A stretch of DNA of 7,783 nt. Origin: Sphingomonadales bacterium UBA1936. GTDB lineage: Bacteria; Pseudomonadota; Alphaproteobacteria; Sphingomonadales; Sphingomonadaceae. Position 1 is the stretch's first letter; each line of letters starts with the position of its first letter. The stretch lies in contig DDFE01000055.1 in the NCBI GenBank assembly GCA_002336985.1, forward strand, positions 15,361 through 23,143, written 5' to 3'. Shown piece by piece: positions 6,059 to 7,783 of the stretch. The notes beneath the pieces are model-generated. The model searched no databases and was not told the origin of the DNA. It was given only the letters and a program-made list of their open reading frames with translations. The translations under genes and the position numbers were made by a program.

Positions 6059-6086
6059 CTTTACCACTCGCCGCAGACTTTACCAC
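6059..6086. repeat. 9-base direct repeat CTTTACCAC, two copies
   Basis: Identical copies occur at 6059-6067 and 6078-6086, 19 bases start to start, about two helical turns. They lie upstream of both the oxygenase gene and polA and could be paired operator half-sites, or chance. The second copy also contains the alternative GTG start of the oxygenase gene. Confidence 0.4.
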
Positions 6087-6119
6087 GCCGGTCTAGGCGG
6101 CCCCCCCATGCGCGGTTAT

Positions 6120-6123
6120 GGAG
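6120..6123 (+). promoter_or_regulatory. Ribosome binding site deciding the polA start
   Basis: GGAG lies six bases before the GTG at 6130, ideal spacing. The in-frame ATG at 6118 overlaps this GGAG and has no purine-rich site upstream of its own, so the GTG start is preferred. Confidence 0.6.
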
Positions 6124-6129
6124 TGGTCG

Positions 6130-7783
6130 GTGTCCACCTCTCCACACTTATATCTGGTCGACGGTTCGGGGTATATCTTCCGCGCCTATCACCGCCTGCC
6201 GCCGCTCACCAACAAGCATGGCGAGCCGGTGGGGGCCGTGTACGGCTATACCACGATGCTGTGGAAGCTGGCGGCGGACCTGAACGCCAGCGACGGGCCG
6301 ACGCACATGGCGGTCATCCTCGATGCGTCGTCCAAGACGTTCCGCAACGACATGTACGACCAGTACAAGGCGCACCGCCCGCCGCCGCCCGAGGACCTGG
6401 TCCCGCAGTTCCCGATGATCCGCGACGCGACGCGGGCGTTTTCGATTCCCTGCATCGAGACCGAGGGGCTGGAGGCCGACGACATCATCGCGTGCTATTC
6501 GAAGGCGGCGCTGGCGGCGGGCTGGCAGGTGACGATCGTGTCGTCCGACAAGGATTTGATGCAGCTGATCGAGCCGGGGCTCGACCTGCTCGACACGATG
6601 AACAACCGGCGGATCGGGCCGGAATATGTCGAGGAGAAGTTCGGCGTCGGGCCGAACCGGCTGGGCGATGTGCTGGCGCTGATGGGCGACAGCGTCGACA
6701 ATGTGCCCGGCGTGCCGGGCGTGGGGCCCAAGACGGCGTCGAAGCTGATCGTCGAGCATGGCGATTTGGAGTCCGTGCTGGCCGCGGCGCCCGCGATGAA
6801 GCCGGGCAAGCTGCGCGACAATTTGATCGAGCATGCCGAAATGGCGCGGCTGTCGAGGCGGCTGGTCGCGCTGGAGTGCGAAGCGCCGCTGCCCGAACCG
6901 CTCGACGATCTGGTGCTGAAAGGCATTCCGGAAGAGCCGCTGCGCGCGTTCCTCGACCATCACGGATTCAAGTCGCTGCTGGCGAAGGTCGGCGGAGCGG
7001 CGGCGATCCCGGCGAAGGCGGATGCGTCCGCGCCCGACGAGCCGCTGCCGGTCGACAATACGCCGTTCGATGTGGACGGGTATGACTGTGTCACCACGCT
7101 CGATCGCCTCGACCAGTGGATCGAAACCGCGCGTGCGGCGGGGACGGTCGCGTTCGATACCGAAACCGACGGGCTGGACGCGACGCGGGCGCGGCTGATC
7201 GGCTTTTCGCTGGCGGTCGCGCCGGGGCTCGCCTGCTATGTGCCGCTCAGCCACGGCGGCAACGACATGTTCGCGGAAAAGCCGGAGCAGGTTCCGCAGG
7301 CGGAGGCGCTGGCGCGGCTGAAGGTGCTGCTCGAGGACCCCTCGACGCTCAAGATCGCGCACAACGCCAAGTACGATATGACGATCCTCGCGCGGCACGG
7401 CATCGCCGTCGCGCCATACGACGACACACTGCTGATGAGTTTCGCGCTCGATGCGGGAAAGCAGTTCAACCATTCGATGGACGACCTGTCGGCGCTGCAC
7501 CTGGGCCACACGCCGATCCCGTTTTCGGAGGTCTGCGGCAAGGGCAAGGGGCAGATCTGTTTCGACCAGGTGCCGCTGCGCGATGCGACGCGCTACGCCG
7601 CCGAGGACGCGGATGTGACCCTGCGGCTGTGGCACCGGTTCAAGCCGCGGCTTTCACGGGAAAGCGCGACGACGGTGTACGAACGCGTCGACCGGCCGCT
7701 GGTCGCGGTGATCGGCGAGATGGAACGCCACGGCATCAAGGTCGACCGCGCCGCGCTCGCCGACCTCAGCCGTGAGTTCGCCG
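6130..7783 (+). CDS. polA: DNA polymerase I, 3'-truncated by window edge
   Basis: Removes RNA primers, fills gaps in replication and repair, and normally resynthesises the short patch after Vsr nicking. From the GTG at 6130 the frame gives 551 codons with no stop up to the window edge; the full protein is about 930 residues. The 5'-nuclease domain begins at once (LYLVDGSGYIFRAYH) and continues with the metal-site segments GLEADDIIA and TIVSSDKDL and the helix-hairpin-helix GDSVDNVPGVPGVGPKTA. The 3'-5' proofreading domain has all its motifs: Exo I FDTETDG (D343, E345), Exo II HNAKYD (N412, D416) and Exo III YAAEDAD (Y489, D493), so proofreading should be active, as in E. coli and unlike Taq. 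The window ends near the start of the polymerase domain (VIGEMERHGIKVD), so its catalytic residues are not seen. GTG is chosen for its GGAG and because the product then starts MSTSPHLYLVDGS, the usual short N-terminus; an ATG at 6118 is the alternative. Divergent from the oxygenase gene. Confidence 0.97.
   Translation, partial: MSTSPHLYLVDGSGYIFRAYHRLPPLTNKHGEPVGAVYGYTTMLWKLAADLNASDGPTHMAVILDASSKTFRNDMYDQYKAHRPPPPEDLVPQFPMIRDATRAFSIPCIETEGLEADDIIACYSKAALAAGWQVTIVSSDKDLMQLIEPGLDLLDTMNNRRIGPEYVEEKFGVGPNRLGDVLALMGDSVDNVPGVPGVGPKTASKLIVEHGDLESVLAAAPAMKPGKLRDNLIEHAEMARLSRRLVALECEAPLPEPLDDLVLKGIPEEPLRAFLDHHGFKSLLAKVGGAAAIPAKADASAPDEPLPVDNTPFDVDGYDCVTTLDRLDQWIETARAAGTVAFDTETDGLDATRARLIGFSLAVAPGLACYVPLSHGGNDMFAEKPEQVPQAEALARLKVLLEDPSTLKIAHNAKYDMTILARHGIAVAPYDDTLLMSFALDAGKQFNHSMDDLSALHLGHTPIPFSEVCGKGKGQICFDQVPLRDATRYAAEDADVTLRLWHRFKPRLSRESATTVYERVDRPLVAVIGEMERHGIKVDRAALADLSREFA

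Larger units (their letters stand above)
6048..6129. promoter_or_regulatory. Divergent intergenic region between the oxygenase gene and polA
   Basis: About 80 bases separate the oxygenase ATG (6047) from the proposed polA start (6130), so promoters of both genes should lie here or overlap the 5' ends. I see no convincing -35/-10 pair on either strand. A 9-base direct repeat (6059-6067 and 6078-6086) and a short inverted repeat CGCC/GGCG (6086-6089, 6096-6099) are the only visible structure. Confidence 0.4.

Noticed and set aside
5232..7085. 617-codon rightward open frame across the oxygenase gene and polA
   Set aside because: It has low-complexity Arg/Gly/Ala-rich translation and is antisense to the oxygenase and out of frame with polA, both of which carry clear family motifs.
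6148..7635. 495-codon leftward open frame opposite polA
   Set aside because: Arg-rich shadow of a high-GC gene; polA motifs on the other strand are unambiguous.
1..7783. CRISPR array, tRNA or rRNA genes, prophage structural genes
   Set aside because: No regular repeats, cloverleaf-like or rRNA-like sequence seen. The terminase-like helix-turn-helix protein alone does not make a prophage.

Overview
The window is chromosomal DNA of a GC-rich alphaproteobacterium. A sphingomonad (Sphingomonas-like) is the best guess. This rests on the look of the DNA polymerase I and LepA proteins, heavy use of G/C-ending codons, and a 302-residue helix-turn-helix protein of a kind I associate with sphingomonads. 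No rRNA, tRNA or CRISPR is present to confirm the taxon.

Layout, left to right. The 3' part of lepA (elongation factor 4) runs rightward and ends at 1292. A three-gene restriction-modification island follows at about 1292-3890. It holds a rightward gene for a predicted restriction endonuclease (1292-2110), then leftward dcm-type cytosine-5 methyltransferase (3416-2076) and vsr mismatch endonuclease (3890-3447) genes. To its right, also leftward, are a 302-residue helix-turn-helix protein (4839-3931) and a JmjC/cupin-fold Fe(II) oxygenase (6047-4902). The 5' 1.65 kb of polA (DNA polymerase I, from 6130) runs rightward out of the window and shares a short divergent promoter region with the oxygenase gene. 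The polA frame is open to the window edge.

How the island works. The methyltransferase should convert a cytosine in a short target to 5-methylcytosine, protecting the host from the partner endonuclease. Vsr should nick at the T:G mismatches left when 5-methylcytosine deaminates, starting very-short-patch repair, whose resynthesis is normally done by DNA polymerase I. The recognition sequence cannot be read from the DNA. The island is visibly poorer in G+C than its flanks: single 60-base lines give 24/60 and 29/60 in the endonuclease gene and 31/60 in dcm and vsr, against 36/60 in lepA and 43/60 in polA. Lateral acquisition is therefore likely.

The most notable architecture is that each arm of the island is co-directional with, and almost fused to, a resident gene. 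The endonuclease ATG overlaps the lepA stop codon, and vsr-dcm lies 40 bp downstream of the helix-turn-helix gene. The two arms meet tail to tail with a 35-bp coding overlap. A perfect 9-bp-stem hairpin followed by T6 lies inside dcm, oriented to stop transcripts arriving from lepA and the endonuclease gene. The components belong to known families; I see no wholly new system, but the wiring deserves a check. No gene-free stretch exceeds about 100 bases.
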